Source: an uncultured Flammeovirgaceae bacterium | GTDB lineage: Bacteria > Bacteroidota > Bacteroidia > Cytophagales > Cyclobacteriaceae | NCBI GenBank assembly: GCA_937899105.1 | Contig: CALBPF010000013.1 | Span: 1-32,057 of the forward strand | Reading direction: 5' to 3' | Length of the DNA stretch: 32,057 nt | Shown here: piece after piece, positions 16,564-25,426 of the stretch | Position numbering within the stretch: the stretch's first letter is position 1 | Layout: each line of letters opens with the position of its first letter | Program-made: the position numbers and the translations under genes | Notes under the pieces: model-generated | What the model was told of the DNA's origin: nothing | The model's input: only the letters and a program-made list of their open reading frames with translations | Database searches by the model: none

Positions 16564-18150
16564 ATGGCAGGAGGAAAAGAAACCCCCAGGCAGAAGATGA
16601 TTGGGATGATGTACCTCGTACTCACAGCCTTATTGGCATTACAGGTGAGTAATGCGGTACTGGAAAAATTTGTATTTATTGACAAGGCGCTCAACAGACA
16701 AGCAAGAGAAGTTGAGGAGCAAAACGGAAAAATTCTAGCCAAGATTGATGCAGAAGTTACTAAGAAAGGTAAGCGTGATGCAGATGTAAAGGCGTTGAAT
16801 AAAGCTAAAGAAGTTCGTCAGTCTACTGAAGAATTGATGAAGTATTTGGGTGACACAAGAGAAACCATGGCCGAGATTACTGGCGGTTATGATGAAAATA
16901 AGCAACTTGTTGGGGCTAAGGATTATGATATTGTTGGTAATTATATGATCCAGCAACCCAATGGAAAAGAGCTGCAAAAAAAACTTAACGATTATGTGAA
17001 AATGTTGTCCTCAGTGAGTGGCAGAGATTTTGAGTCATTGGCAAAAGACGCAAAAGACATCGATATCGCAAAAAACGACCCTGATCAGAAAAATAAGTCG
17101 TTTGCTGAGTATTATTTCGGAAATACGCCGACTGCTGCGGGTATGGCTACCATCAGCCACATGGAAACGGAAGTGTTGAACTACGAGGCATTAGCTCTGG
17201 ATGCGCTAGCCAATGAGGTAGGTGCAAAGGACATTGATTTTGATAAAGTGGTACCATTGGTAAGACCTGTGTCTAATACAGTAGCGTCAGGAGGAAAATT
17301 TGAAGCGCAGCTATTCATCACGGCTGCAGCGTCGGGTTCCAGTCCGGTGTTTATGTATAATAATAATACTGTGCCAACTGAAAGTACTGAGAATGGCATC
17401 AAATATGGTAAAATTGAATTTACAGCGAAGGCTTCCAATTTTGATCCTAAGACCCTTACCGCTCCTGCAAGTTTTGAAGCGGAGATAGAGCTAAACGATT
17501 CTATCTACACAATAAAGCATGAATACTTCGTAGTAAAGCCTGTAATTCAGGTACGTTCTGCAGCATTATCTGCTTTGTACATGAACTGTTCTAATGAATT
17601 AGATATTCAAGTTCCTGCTTTGGGTACTGCATACAATCCAAGCTTCTCATCTAAGGAAGCTACCATAGTTAAAGGCAATAAGACGGGCGCCGTAACCGTT
17701 GTTCCTAAAGGTCGTAGCAAGGTGAAATTAACTGTTTCAAATTCCGGCAGTGTATTGGGAACCGAAACTTTCAGTGTTAAAAAGATTCCGCCGCCATCTA
17801 TCAGCATATCAGCACGTGGGAAACAGGTAGATTACGAAAAAGGTGTGGCAGCCGCTTCACTCACAACATTAAAGGTAAGCGCGAAAGCTGAGGAAAATTT
17901 TGCTAATGAGGTACCTAAAGATGCTCGTTACAGAGTGCAAAAAATAAGCGTAAAGTTGGCGCGTGCCGGACGTCAGATCAAGGCGGGTAGTTTTAGTTCT
18001 GAGAATATTGATCTAAGATCTTGGAGAAGTTTGTATAGAAAAGGTGATAATCTTATTGTTAAAGTAGAACGAGTGAACAGACGTCCAAGTCAGGGAGGAT
18101 CTGAAAGAGCCAAACCCGCTACTGAGATATACTCGATTCCAATTAATTAA
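16564..18150 (+). CDS. gldM: GldM, motor shaft protein
   Basis: GldM spans the periplasm from the GldL ring to the GldK/GldN ring. It has 528 residues. The N-terminus MAGGKETPRQKMIGMMY is characteristic, with R9 matching the conserved charged residue of Flavobacterium GldM. A single membrane helix follows (about 14-33). The periplasmic part then holds the expected string of domains: a helical bundle to about 220, then beta-rich domains, including VRPVSNTVASGGKFEAQLFI around 238-260 and a C-terminal beta domain ending near residue 525. It sits 41 bases after gldL and five bases before gldN. No truncation or odd residues were seen. Confidence 0.95.
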   Translation: MAGGKETPRQKMIGMMYLVLTALLALQVSNAVLEKFVFIDKALNRQAREVEEQNGKILAKIDAEVTKKGKRDADVKALNKAKEVRQSTEELMKYLGDTRETMAEITGGYDENKQLVGAKDYDIVGNYMIQQPNGKELQKKLNDYVKMLSSVSGRDFESLAKDAKDIDIAKNDPDQKNKSFAEYYFGNTPTAAGMATISHMETEVLNYEALALDALANEVGAKDIDFDKVVPLVRPVSNTVASGGKFEAQLFITAAASGSSPVFMYNNNTVPTESTENGIKYGKIEFTAKASNFDPKTLTAPASFEAEIELNDSIYTIKHEYFVVKPVIQVRSAALSALYMNCSNELDIQVPALGTAYNPSFSSKEATIVKGNKTGAVTVVPKGRSKVKLTVSNSGSVLGTETFSVKKIPPPSISISARGKQVDYEKGVAAASLTTLKVSAKAEENFANEVPKDARYRVQKISVKLARAGRQIKAGSFSSENIDLRSWRSLYRKGDNLIVKVERVNRRPSQGGSERAKPATEIYSIPIN

Positions 18151-18155
18151 GAAGA

Positions 18156-19058
18156 ATGACAGTGGTAAAGAAAATTATATTAGTTGTCTTAGTAGGAATA
18201 TTTATTGTTCCGGCATACTCGCAGTTGAGTGAGTTAGATCAATATAATCCGAACTCTATCGAGCCAATTCCGCGGTATGAGCATCTCTTTAAAAGACGTG
18301 TATGGAGAACTGTCGATCTTAAAGAGAAACAGAACAAAGGTTTCTTCGCAAGGGGTGGAGAGATTACAGCTTTTATGTTAGAGGCAATAAACTCCGGGGA
18401 ACTATCTGATATCTATGTTAATGATTCTTTGACCACAAAGATGTCAAAAGATGAATTTCTATCTAAATTGGTATACCAAGAAGGTCTTGAGATAGAAGCT
18501 TGGGATGCAGGTGTTGAATACTATGAGGGTGATCAAATAAAGTATAACGGAGTAGTTTATACAGCTATATTTGATGAGATTACATCAATACCTTCCGATT
18601 CGCCTGACGATTGGGAGGAGACACCGGGTGTAGGCGATGCGGTACTTTTTTTACCTCGCCAAATCAGTAAGTTCAGAATTATGGAAGACGTGATCTTCGA
18701 TAAGCGAAGATCGCGGCTATATCATAAAGTTCAATCTATTCAGCTTCTTATTCCGGGTTCCGAAACCTTGGACCAGGTTGAATTGCCGTTGGCGGTATTC
18801 AAGTATAAAGATTTGCATAAACTTTTTAAAGAGAACCCGGATAAGGCGATATGGGTAAATCGATATAATAGTGCAGAGAATAAGAATTTTGCAGATGCGT
18901 TTGAATTGAGATTATTTAGAGCCTCATTGTTCAAGTTCGAGAATCCTGATAACGATCCTATTGTAGATATGTATAATAATCGAATGGAAGCGGTTATGGC
19001 GTCAGAGTGGTGGGAGATGCAATTGATGGAGAAAGAACACAATCTTTGGGAATTCTAA
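18156..19058 (+). CDS. gldN: GldN, ring protein with CBM-like insert
   Basis: GldN (PorN) is a periplasmic partner of GldK in the type IX secretion ring. The protein (300 residues) has a signal peptide cut near YSQ (about 23). Conserved landmarks are RRVWRTVDLKEKQN, ARGGEITAFMLEAI, RIMEDVIFDKRRSR, WVNRYNSAENKN, and WWEMQLMEKEHNLWEF at the end. An unusual segment lies at about 115-155 (18498-18620): AWDAGVEYYEGDQIKYNG, then VVYTAIFDE and ending PDDWEE. Its Trp/Tyr spacing and G-D-x-(I/V)-x-Y-x-G-x-x-Y core resemble the CBM5/12 chitin-binding fold. It sits inside the GldN fold between the SKLVYQEG and AVLFLPRQISKFRI parts. Whether relatives share this insert I cannot say. The gene is five bases after gldM and ends the operon at a strong terminator. 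Confidence 0.93.
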   Translation: MTVVKKIILVVLVGIFIVPAYSQLSELDQYNPNSIEPIPRYEHLFKRRVWRTVDLKEKQNKGFFARGGEITAFMLEAINSGELSDIYVNDSLTTKMSKDEFLSKLVYQEGLEIEAWDAGVEYYEGDQIKYNGVVYTAIFDEITSIPSDSPDDWEETPGVGDAVLFLPRQISKFRIMEDVIFDKRRSRLYHKVQSIQLLIPGSETLDQVELPLAVFKYKDLHKLFKENPDKAIWVNRYNSAENKNFADAFELRLFRASLFKFENPDNDPIVDMYNNRMEAVMASEWWEMQLMEKEHNLWEF

Positions 19059-19073
19059 TTCCGAAAATATGAT

Positions 19074-19106
19074 AAAAAAAGGAAAGTCTTGCGCTTTCCT
19101 TTTTTT
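19074..19106. terminator. Bidirectional terminator between gldN and the facing gene
   Basis: A7-GGAAAG (19074-19086) pairs with CTTTCC-T7 (19094-19106) around a seven-base loop. The stem gives a T tract on either strand, so it can end the gldKLMN transcript from the left and the leftward transcript from the right. The gldN stop is 15 bases upstream and the facing stop is five bases downstream. Confidence 0.88.
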
Positions 19107-19111
19107 ATGCC

Positions 19112-19357
19112 TTAAAATTGAGGGAGCTTTATCTGATCGGAATAAAATTTCATTCGGCTATGCCTTCTCTCCAGCAGATCTATTCGATCTACTGTATCGA
19201 CTTTTGGGTTATAAAATACCTCGACGTAATAATCCCCAATAAGGTATAAGTTAATCTTATGTTTATAATATCGAATTGACGTTATAAAGGTACCATGTAA
19301 ATACAATGACCTGGCCTTTTCTATTAAGGATAGATTGTTGAATTCGCTCCACAACAT
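19112..19357 (-). CDS. Small conserved Bacteroidota protein, function unknown
   Basis: The protein has 81 residues, soluble, with no signal peptide. It has a pattern I associate with a small Bacteroidota family: EFNNLSLIEKARSLYLHGTF, then YYKHKINLYLIGDYYVEVFYNP, where a short helix is followed by beta strands. No function is known to me. It follows the cytosolic GH17 gene by 51 bases on the same strand and ends just before the shared terminator. It may be read through from the glucan operon, but such genes are usually found in unrelated settings, so I do not count it as part of the pathway. Confidence 0.65.
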   Translation of the reverse strand: MLWSEFNNLSLIEKARSLYLHGTFITSIRYYKHKINLYLIGDYYVEVFYNPKVDTVDRIDLLERRHSRMKFYSDQIKLPQF

Positions 19358-19408
19358 ATGACGAACCTAAACAATTCTGTTCTTATTAGCTAGGTGTAAT
19401 GATGTTTC

Positions 19409-20293
19409 TTAGAATTTTAACTGTTCATCCTTGTCCCAAATACCCCAGTAAGCGCCTACATCACCTTCCGCACCTACCTTCCAGGCCTCATCAAAAGATG
19501 AAAAATAGAATATCTCTATATCATCTTCTTGAGACCATTTTTGAGTGTTAATGAAGTACTTCATGAAGTTTTCAGCAGAAGGGTAAGCTCCATGAAGGTT
19601 TGTACCTTGACTAGGCCAGCCGGTTTCAGAAATAATTACCTTTTTACCATTAGCTGCATTTACGGCCTGTTGATACATATTCTTCATATAAAGTAAGGAA
19701 TAGTCTATATGGCAACCTTCCCAGTAAGGGTAACAATTGGCAAGAATGACGTCGCAGGCTTCGGTTATCCTAGGTTTGATTGAAAATTCATAATAGGCAT
19801 CTACATATCCTACTTGAATGTCAGGGATGGCTTCTTTAACCTGATATATGAAATTTAGTAACTCGTCTTCCGTAAGGTCTTTTCGATACATCACCTCGTT
19901 ACCTACGGCTGCAATATCAACGAAACCTTCTTTTGCTATTTTAATAAGTCCCTCAATCTCCCTCTGATTGATTTCAGGGTCATTCCCTAGCCACGCTCCA
20001 ACGAGAGTTTTTAAACCATACTTTTTAGCTGATTTCGCAACTAACTCATTACCGTCTGTGCATGAAAAAGAACGCACCCATTTGGTATGGGGTCTAATTA
20101 TCTGCATTCTTCGATCGATCTGTTCTTCTCTTAATTGATCCCCAGGCTTCTGCCCTTCTTCATAAGCGCTAAAACACAATCCATGCATACTGTTTTCCAA
20201 GTATTCATTAAATAAGGCAGCTAAGTCTTCTTTGGATAGTTGGCTGGTATCTACACCAGCCAGTGCCAATATTTGTTCTTTTCTATACGACAT
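19409..20293 (-). CDS. GH17-family beta-1,3-glucan enzyme, cytosolic
   Basis: The protein has 294 residues and is a glycoside hydrolase family 17 member. The acid/base Glu is E133 in AAVGNEVMYR and the nucleophile is E223 in VIISETGWPS, in the order and spacing expected for the family barrel. FYFSSFDEAWK near the end is also typical. GH17 members either cut beta-1,3-glucans or transfer glucan pieces. The start MSYRKEQILALAG is polar and there is no signal peptide, in contrast to the other GH17 gene of the locus, so this enzyme should stay in the cytosol. It is three bases after the MFS gene stop and is the last enzyme of the operon. It could trim imported laminarin oligosaccharides for the GH149 phosphorylase; a transglycosylase role is the alternative. 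Confidence 0.88.
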   Translation of the reverse strand: MSYRKEQILALAGVDTSQLSKEDLAALFNEYLENSMHGLCFSAYEEGQKPGDQLREEQIDRRMQIIRPHTKWVRSFSCTDGNELVAKSAKKYGLKTLVGAWLGNDPEINQREIEGLIKIAKEGFVDIAAVGNEVMYRKDLTEDELLNFIYQVKEAIPDIQVGYVDAYYEFSIKPRITEACDVILANCYPYWEGCHIDYSLLYMKNMYQQAVNAANGKKVIISETGWPSQGTNLHGAYPSAENFMKYFINTQKWSQEDDIEIFYFSSFDEAWKVGAEGDVGAYWGIWDKDEQLKF

Positions 20294-20296
20294 ATT

Positions 20297-21790
20297 TTAA
20301 CTTATTATCTTTTTTTCTTCTACATATTTAAGTTCATTTTTATCCTTGGCTCCCCATTGTTGACCTACATTGCCTTTAGACTTACGCTTTTCAAGTTCTG
20401 AACGAATTTCATTAGCACGTTTCTCATCTACGGTATAGTCATACATTACCCACATAGCTATCAAGGTACCGACCATAGGGAAAAAACAAAAGAAAGCATG
20501 CAATCCGTCAACGGCTTCTTGTTGATCTAGCGTTGCTAAATCGGGATTGAATCCAACTATTGCGATGATTGCACCGCTCAACCCTCCTGCAATGGCAAAT
20601 CCAACTTTTACCATCCACCAATATATGGCCCCAAATATTCCTTCTCTACGCAAACCTGAAGTTAATTCATCAATATCAATGACATCGGCTGTCATAGACA
20701 TCATGATAGTAAATAGGCTACCTATACCGAATGAAAAAAGTGGAAGCGCTAAAATATACATCCATGGTTTTCCCGGTATAAACAGGAACCATAGCATAAT
20801 GTATCCTATAACTGAAATTCCTTGCGAGAGTAAAAAGGTATTCTTCTTCCCAATTTTCTTAGACATCCAGGTCACAGTGGGAATAACGAAAAAAGTTGTC
20901 CCTAACGCCCCTAAACAGCCAAACAACGAAACCCATAAACCGGTTGCTCCTGCATCACCATTGAACAATTTATAGACGATAACAAAAAAGGTAAGAGAAG
21001 CTACGGTGTTAAATGCGTTGAATATAAAGAAAGTGGATATACATAATTTTCTAAATTCCTTTAGTTTAAAAGCCGCAACAAAACTTCTCAGAATCTTTAT
21101 AAGGCTATTGCCTACATTGGAAAGATTTAACGGCTCATAATCTTTATTAACTGTTGATCCACTCTTAATAAAGATGGCAGGTACTACGGCGCAAATTGCA
21201 CAAGGAATCGCAACCCAAATGGCAAGCTGCCTAGCAGCGATATCCGCAGATGGAAACCATTTAGGATCGTACATGATAACCCAAAACCAGGGAGCGATGA
21301 CCCACGCCCATTGACCTATCCATTGAGCAACGGCCATAATATTAGTGCGCTCATGAAAGTCATCCGTCATTTCGTACCCCATAGCTACATAAGGTACACT
21401 AAAAATAGTTAGCCCAAGATAGAAAATAAGAGACCATAAAAAGAAATACCAAAAGTTAAACTGAAGTGAATTTTCGCTAAAAAGTTGCCACATGAAAATG
21501 TAGGCAACGCCCATCATGATCCCTCCGATAAACACATATTGTCTGCGTCTTCCCCACTTTGATTTAGTATTATCCGAAATGAAACCCATAATAGGGTCCG
21601 TTACGGCATCGAATATCCTCGGAGCAAAAAAAATCAAACCCCACATCCATCCTGGGAACCCTAGATCTTCGACCAAAACCACCATAAATATCGAAAGTAT
21701 GGCTGGGAACATTTGATTCGCCAACATTCCTAGTCCAAAAGCAATTTTTTGTCCTAACGGTACTTTTTGATGGGATATGGTAGTATTCAT
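20297..21790 (-). CDS. MFS sugar symporter, GPH type (copy 1)
   Basis: The protein (497 residues, about 12 helices) belongs to the glycoside-pentoside-hexuronide:cation symporter branch of the major facilitator superfamily (MelB-like). The family motif is seen at about 55-85: PRIFDAVTDPIMGFISDNT, then WGRRRQYVFIG. Further landmarks are YEMTDDFHERT and, in the second half, IMMSMTADVIDIDEL. It should import a glucoside with a cation across the inner membrane. It is clearly related to the second symporter of the locus but well diverged, so the two may take different chain lengths. The C-terminal tail is long and charged. It lies 39 bases after the unknown membrane protein and three bases before the cytosolic GH17 gene. 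Confidence 0.9.
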   Translation of the reverse strand: MNTTISHQKVPLGQKIAFGLGMLANQMFPAILSIFMVVLVEDLGFPGWMWGLIFFAPRIFDAVTDPIMGFISDNTKSKWGRRRQYVFIGGIMMGVAYIFMWQLFSENSLQFNFWYFFLWSLIFYLGLTIFSVPYVAMGYEMTDDFHERTNIMAVAQWIGQWAWVIAPWFWVIMYDPKWFPSADIAARQLAIWVAIPCAICAVVPAIFIKSGSTVNKDYEPLNLSNVGNSLIKILRSFVAAFKLKEFRKLCISTFFIFNAFNTVASLTFFVIVYKLFNGDAGATGLWVSLFGCLGALGTTFFVIPTVTWMSKKIGKKNTFLLSQGISVIGYIMLWFLFIPGKPWMYILALPLFSFGIGSLFTIMMSMTADVIDIDELTSGLRREGIFGAIYWWMVKVGFAIAGGLSGAIIAIVGFNPDLATLDQQEAVDGLHAFFCFFPMVGTLIAMWVMYDYTVDEKRANEIRSELEKRKSKGNVGQQWGAKDKNELKYVEEKKIIS

Positions 21791-21829
21791 ACTAGCGTAG
21801 TGTACTTTGTTCTGAGCTCATTCAATACA

Positions 21830-22462
21830 TTAGAATACACCTCTACAGTTTTTCTTTAAGTACACACTTACTCTGTCTACTTCCGCTGCACCGGCAGGCA
21901 TATCAGCATCTTCAAGACCAGGATAAGACTCTTGATTTTTCCAACCTTCAATAGTATTACTAAAAAATGCGGAAGCATCTGTATCAGTTTCATAGACAAT
22001 GAGTTCATATTTTTCTCCATAATCTCCACCAAACCGAGTGACCACCTGCCATTCACCATCTAGCTTGTAAGAAGTATTGGTATGGTCTGACTGTGGATAA
22101 TATTTGTTATCATAGGGTTTTAGGACCACCCAGATATCTTTTTCATGGCCTTCAGGATAAACACCCATCGAAAGAATTCTGCAATTGACAGAGTCTAAAT
22201 CAAGAGGAGAAGTCACTTTTACAGAATTTATTGGTCCTTCAATCTTTAATTTATTTCCCCTTGAAATCTGTTCCATCTGACTGCTGACATACAACACATC
22301 TGAAGTATAACTACCGAAAATGGTCATCAAAACCCCCAGTATCCCTAATGGTATGCCTATTTTAGGATTGATGAGCCGGCTAGAATCTTTTTTGCCACTG
22401 CTAAGGACTGCCATTCCGATAAGAACAATCCCCACCAATATGATTAATAATTTTGCTGACAT
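21830..22462 (-). CDS. Membrane-anchored protein of unknown function between two transporters
   Basis: The protein has 210 residues. Two hydrophobic segments lie at about 4-21 (LLIILVGIVLIGMAVLSS) and 35-52 (IGIPLGILGVLMTIFGSY). A soluble domain of about 150 residues follows, rich in beta strands: KLKIEGPINSVKVTSPLD, MGVYPEGHEKDIWVVLKP, KYYPQSDH, LDGEWQVVTRFGGDYGEKY and LIVYETDTDAS. The WVV-P...YYPQS...GEW pattern suggests a small beta-sandwich of a kind seen in envelope proteins. I know no function for it. Its place inside the glucan operon, between two symporters with gaps of 26 and 39 bases, suggests an accessory role in sugar uptake or sensing. This is the least explained gene of the locus. 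Confidence 0.7.
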   Translation of the reverse strand: MSAKLLIILVGIVLIGMAVLSSGKKDSSRLINPKIGIPLGILGVLMTIFGSYTSDVLYVSSQMEQISRGNKLKIEGPINSVKVTSPLDLDSVNCRILSMGVYPEGHEKDIWVVLKPYDNKYYPQSDHTNTSYKLDGEWQVVTRFGGDYGEKYELIVYETDTDASAFFSNTIEGWKNQESYPGLEDADMPAGAAEVDRVSVYLKKNCRGVF

Positions 22463-22488
22463 TTTTTCGTCTTTTTAGTATGACTTAA

Positions 22489-23919
22489 TTACAATACCCC
22501 TCTTTTCGCCTCCAATTCGACTTTTATTTCTCGTGCTCTTTCTTCCGATAAGCTATAGCTCCACATAACTACAATCGCTAACCCTGCAGTGAAGGCCGGA
22601 ATAATGATATCTGCGAGTCTTAATTTTGTCAGGGTTTCTTCTGTTTGGGTGGCGGCGTTGCCATCAAAACCTACCCATTGAAGTACTGCTCCACCAACAA
22701 TCAAAGCCAAAGCTTGCCCTAATTTTACAGTCCACCAATAAATGGCTCCAAATGTACCTTCTTTACGTGGCATTCCATTTTCCAGCTCATCCAAATCACA
22801 GACATCAGCTGTCATGCTCATCATCAATGTGAATAAACACCCCAGACCGAAAGCCATTAATGGAAGAGGAAAAAACATAAGAAAAGGATTTTCAGGATTG
22901 AAACCCCACCATTTTAATCCATAGCCCACTATTGAGATGGCGGTGGATATGATAAATGCGTTCTTTTTACCCCATTTATTGGCCATCCAGGACACAATTG
23001 GAATCACCATAAAAGCAGTAATAACCGCCAGAATAGTGGAAAACCAGGCTGGCCAGTTTCCGGCAGCGGCATAATCGCCATTAAATAGGTAAAACAAAAT
23101 GATGAAGAAGCTAAAGGAGGCTACAATTTGAAATCCATTAAAGACTAAGAAAGTAGCGCCACACAATTTTAAAAATGGTTTGTGCCTAAATACTTCGATA
23201 ATTCCCGTGAATAACTTTTTAAAAATATTAGCTAATTCACTGAATGATATTTCCTGCCTGTTCTCAATTTTGCTGGAATCGATCCCTCTACAAAAAATGG
23301 CTGGCAAGACACCAAAGATTATGGCAATTAAACCAACTATTATGGAGAGTTTCCTCACCCCTTCGGCTTGTGTAGCAAATAAATCTTCGTCTGCAATTAA
23401 TACCCAAAACCATGGAACAACCATCCATGCGACCTGGCCTACAATATTGGCCAATCCCATGAGTCTTGTTCGTTCATTATAATCCGATGTCATTTCGTAC
23501 CCAAGGCCTATAAGCGGTGTTGAAAAGCAGGTGTTGGCAAGTATAAATACCGCTGATATGACCAAGAAATACCAAAAATTATAGTCCTGCGAGTTGTTCT
23601 CATCCATCTGCCACAGTAAAATAAACAGGAGGCCGGTAAGGACCGCGCCAATGAAAATAAAAGGTCTTCGTCTTCCCCAGCGCGTATTCGTGTTGTCTGA
23701 TATATAACCCATAATTGGGTCGGAAAGGGCATCGACTATTCTGGGTAAGCCGCCCAGCAATCCGGCCAAAAACGGGTCCATGCCGAAGGCCGTCAGTAGA
23801 AAAAACATGAATATGGCCAGCGCCCCAGGCATTAAATTGTTTACCAGGTGACCTGAACCGAAAGCTGCTTTTTGGAGTAGTGGTACCCTGTTCTTTGCCG
23901 CCGTTGTTTGATCTGACAT
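22489..23919 (-). CDS. MFS sugar symporter, GPH type (copy 2)
   Basis: The protein has 476 residues and about 12 helices and shares the GPH signature of the other symporter: PRIVDALSDPIMGYISDNT and WGRRRPFIFIG near residue 60-90, YEMTSDYNERT, and LMMSMTADVCDLDEL in the second half. The two copies keep the same landmarks but differ through most of their helices and at the C-terminus. This points to an old duplication or separate recruitment rather than a recent copy. It probably imports beta-glucan oligosaccharides or glucose released in the periplasm. It is two bases after the GH30 gene, so translation of the two is closely linked. Confidence 0.9.
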   Translation of the reverse strand: MSDQTTAAKNRVPLLQKAAFGSGHLVNNLMPGALAIFMFFLLTAFGMDPFLAGLLGGLPRIVDALSDPIMGYISDNTNTRWGRRRPFIFIGAVLTGLLFILLWQMDENNSQDYNFWYFLVISAVFILANTCFSTPLIGLGYEMTSDYNERTRLMGLANIVGQVAWMVVPWFWVLIADEDLFATQAEGVRKLSIIVGLIAIIFGVLPAIFCRGIDSSKIENRQEISFSELANIFKKLFTGIIEVFRHKPFLKLCGATFLVFNGFQIVASFSFFIILFYLFNGDYAAAGNWPAWFSTILAVITAFMVIPIVSWMANKWGKKNAFIISTAISIVGYGLKWWGFNPENPFLMFFPLPLMAFGLGCLFTLMMSMTADVCDLDELENGMPRKEGTFGAIYWWTVKLGQALALIVGGAVLQWVGFDGNAATQTEETLTKLRLADIIIPAFTAGLAIVVMWSYSLSEERAREIKVELEAKRGVL

Positions 23920-23921
23920 AG

Positions 23922-25418
23922 TTATCGGTTTATAATTATTGTTTGAATGGCTTTTGAGTCGATACTGATGGTTGTCTCAGTATCGGTCAATGCCAACACA
24001 TAATTTCTTCTTTCTTCTGTTGGGTTAAAAACGACAACAGCAATGCTGCCATCGGGGTTTTTAGCTGCAGTAGTCTGAAGATCGGAATCTGAATGTTCCA
24101 CACCTATGCGAATCGCACCGGGCCTAATAAATCTGCTAAAATGGCTCATGGTGTAATAGAGTGGAGTGAAATACACCTCATCAGCATCTGGATCAACTAT
24201 CACCGGCGCCACACACCAGTTCTTAAACCAGTTTGGTCCACCTTGTCGGTCAAGGACCATATTCCAGTCTACCCAACCGTCAACCCAGTTATTAAGGCAG
24301 CCAATAATATCTCTGGCATATCTATAAACAGGTACGTACTTAGGATGAAATTTCTTTTGATCTACGGGCGCCCAGTCCCAGCCCCAGTCGGTAGACTGCT
24401 TTGACCAATACAACTTTACATCTAGCCACTTCGGCACCTCAGCATCTACACAAGCCTCTGACTGGATCATATATTTGTCTGGGGCTTTTTCATGTGCATA
24501 TTGCAGTTCATCAGGAAATACATCATAGGTGCTGGCGTACCAATGTATAGCGGCGCCACTGTAATATTTAGATGTACTATCATTCTTATACATCTCGTCA
24601 ACCCATTCCCTGAGGTGCTCACGGTTTTGATCATAACCTAATATTTTCACATCACCCTTACCATCAGCTTCTAATTTCGGACCTAAATGATTTTGGACGA
24701 ATTGTGTCATTTCCTCTGGTGTGAAATGCATACTTTCCCAATTGTTGCCATTTCCAAGAGGTTCGTTTTCAACGGTAAAACCCCATATATCAATCCCCTC
24801 GGCCTTATAAGCGTCAACATATTTTGAAAAGAATAACGCCCAGGTATCGTAGTATTCGGGGAGTAGTTGGCCACCTACATAGCTATTATTATCCTTCATC
24901 CATGGCGGTGCCGTCCAGGGAGAGGTGATAATTTTAAACCCATCTTTTGACTTAGCCATAGCGCCTTTGATCATGGGTATAATATCGTCACGATCCTCAT
25001 CAATAGAAAAGTTTTCAAGCGTGGTATCTCCTTCCACAGTGGCATATGAATAATTACTTAGAGAAAAATCGGAAGAATTCATATGTGTCCGCGTTAAGGA
25101 ATACTTAGCTCCACTTTCTCCAAAATAGGCCTCCAAAATTTTATCTCGATTCTCTGCACTTAGCTGGTTCAACAAATAGGCGGACGCCTCGGTAAATGAT
25201 CCTCCGAATCCCGTAATCGTTTGGTACTCCTTTTCCGGCAATAACTTAATGGATACAGCCTCTCCTTCTTGAACAAATTCTGTCACCTTTTCAAGTTTAT
25301 TGCCGTTTGCCGAAGTCTCGAAGACTTCCATTTCCAATTGTTTTTCATTGGAATCACAAGCGCTTATCATAAAAACCAGGAATGTAATAAATGAATAATA
25401 TATTAACTTTTGCATCAT
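23922..25418 (-). CDS. GH30 lipoprotein glycosidase, probable beta-1,6-glucosidase
   Basis: The protein has 498 residues. The signal peptide ends in the lipobox ISAC with Cys at 21, so it is a lipoprotein of the cell envelope. The GH30 domain covers almost all the rest: ITGFGGSFTEASA at about 68-80, TSPWTAPPWM at about 165-174, acid/base E219 in TVENEP and nucleophile E321 in IQSEACVD. A beta-sandwich closes the protein. GH30 enzymes of this kind act on beta-1,6-glucose links; in known laminarin loci a GH30 enzyme removes the beta-1,6 side chains. That activity is inferred from the neighbours, since GH30 also includes glucosylceramidases. The second Met is an equally good start. It is eight bases after the interrupted GH17 gene. 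Confidence 0.9.
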   Translation of the reverse strand: MMQKLIYYSFITFLVFMISACDSNEKQLEMEVFETSANGNKLEKVTEFVQEGEAVSIKLLPEKEYQTITGFGGSFTEASAYLLNQLSAENRDKILEAYFGESGAKYSLTRTHMNSSDFSLSNYSYATVEGDTTLENFSIDEDRDDIIPMIKGAMAKSKDGFKIITSPWTAPPWMKDNNSYVGGQLLPEYYDTWALFFSKYVDAYKAEGIDIWGFTVENEPLGNGNNWESMHFTPEEMTQFVQNHLGPKLEADGKGDVKILGYDQNREHLREWVDEMYKNDSTSKYYSGAAIHWYASTYDVFPDELQYAHEKAPDKYMIQSEACVDAEVPKWLDVKLYWSKQSTDWGWDWAPVDQKKFHPKYVPVYRYARDIIGCLNNWVDGWVDWNMVLDRQGGPNWFKNWCVAPVIVDPDADEVYFTPLYYTMSHFSRFIRPGAIRIGVEHSDSDLQTTAAKNPDGSIAVVVFNPTEERRNYVLALTDTETTISIDSKAIQTIIINR

Positions 25419-25426
25419 TTTGGTGG

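Noticed and set aside
18740..19042. 100-residue frame opposite gldN
   Set aside because: Fully covered by gldN, and its sequence shows no protein-like features of its own.
20547..20975. 142-residue antisense frame within the symporter gene
   Set aside because: It mirrors membrane-protein codons on the opposite strand, is rich in Pro, Asn and Ile without pattern, and has no homology I can see.
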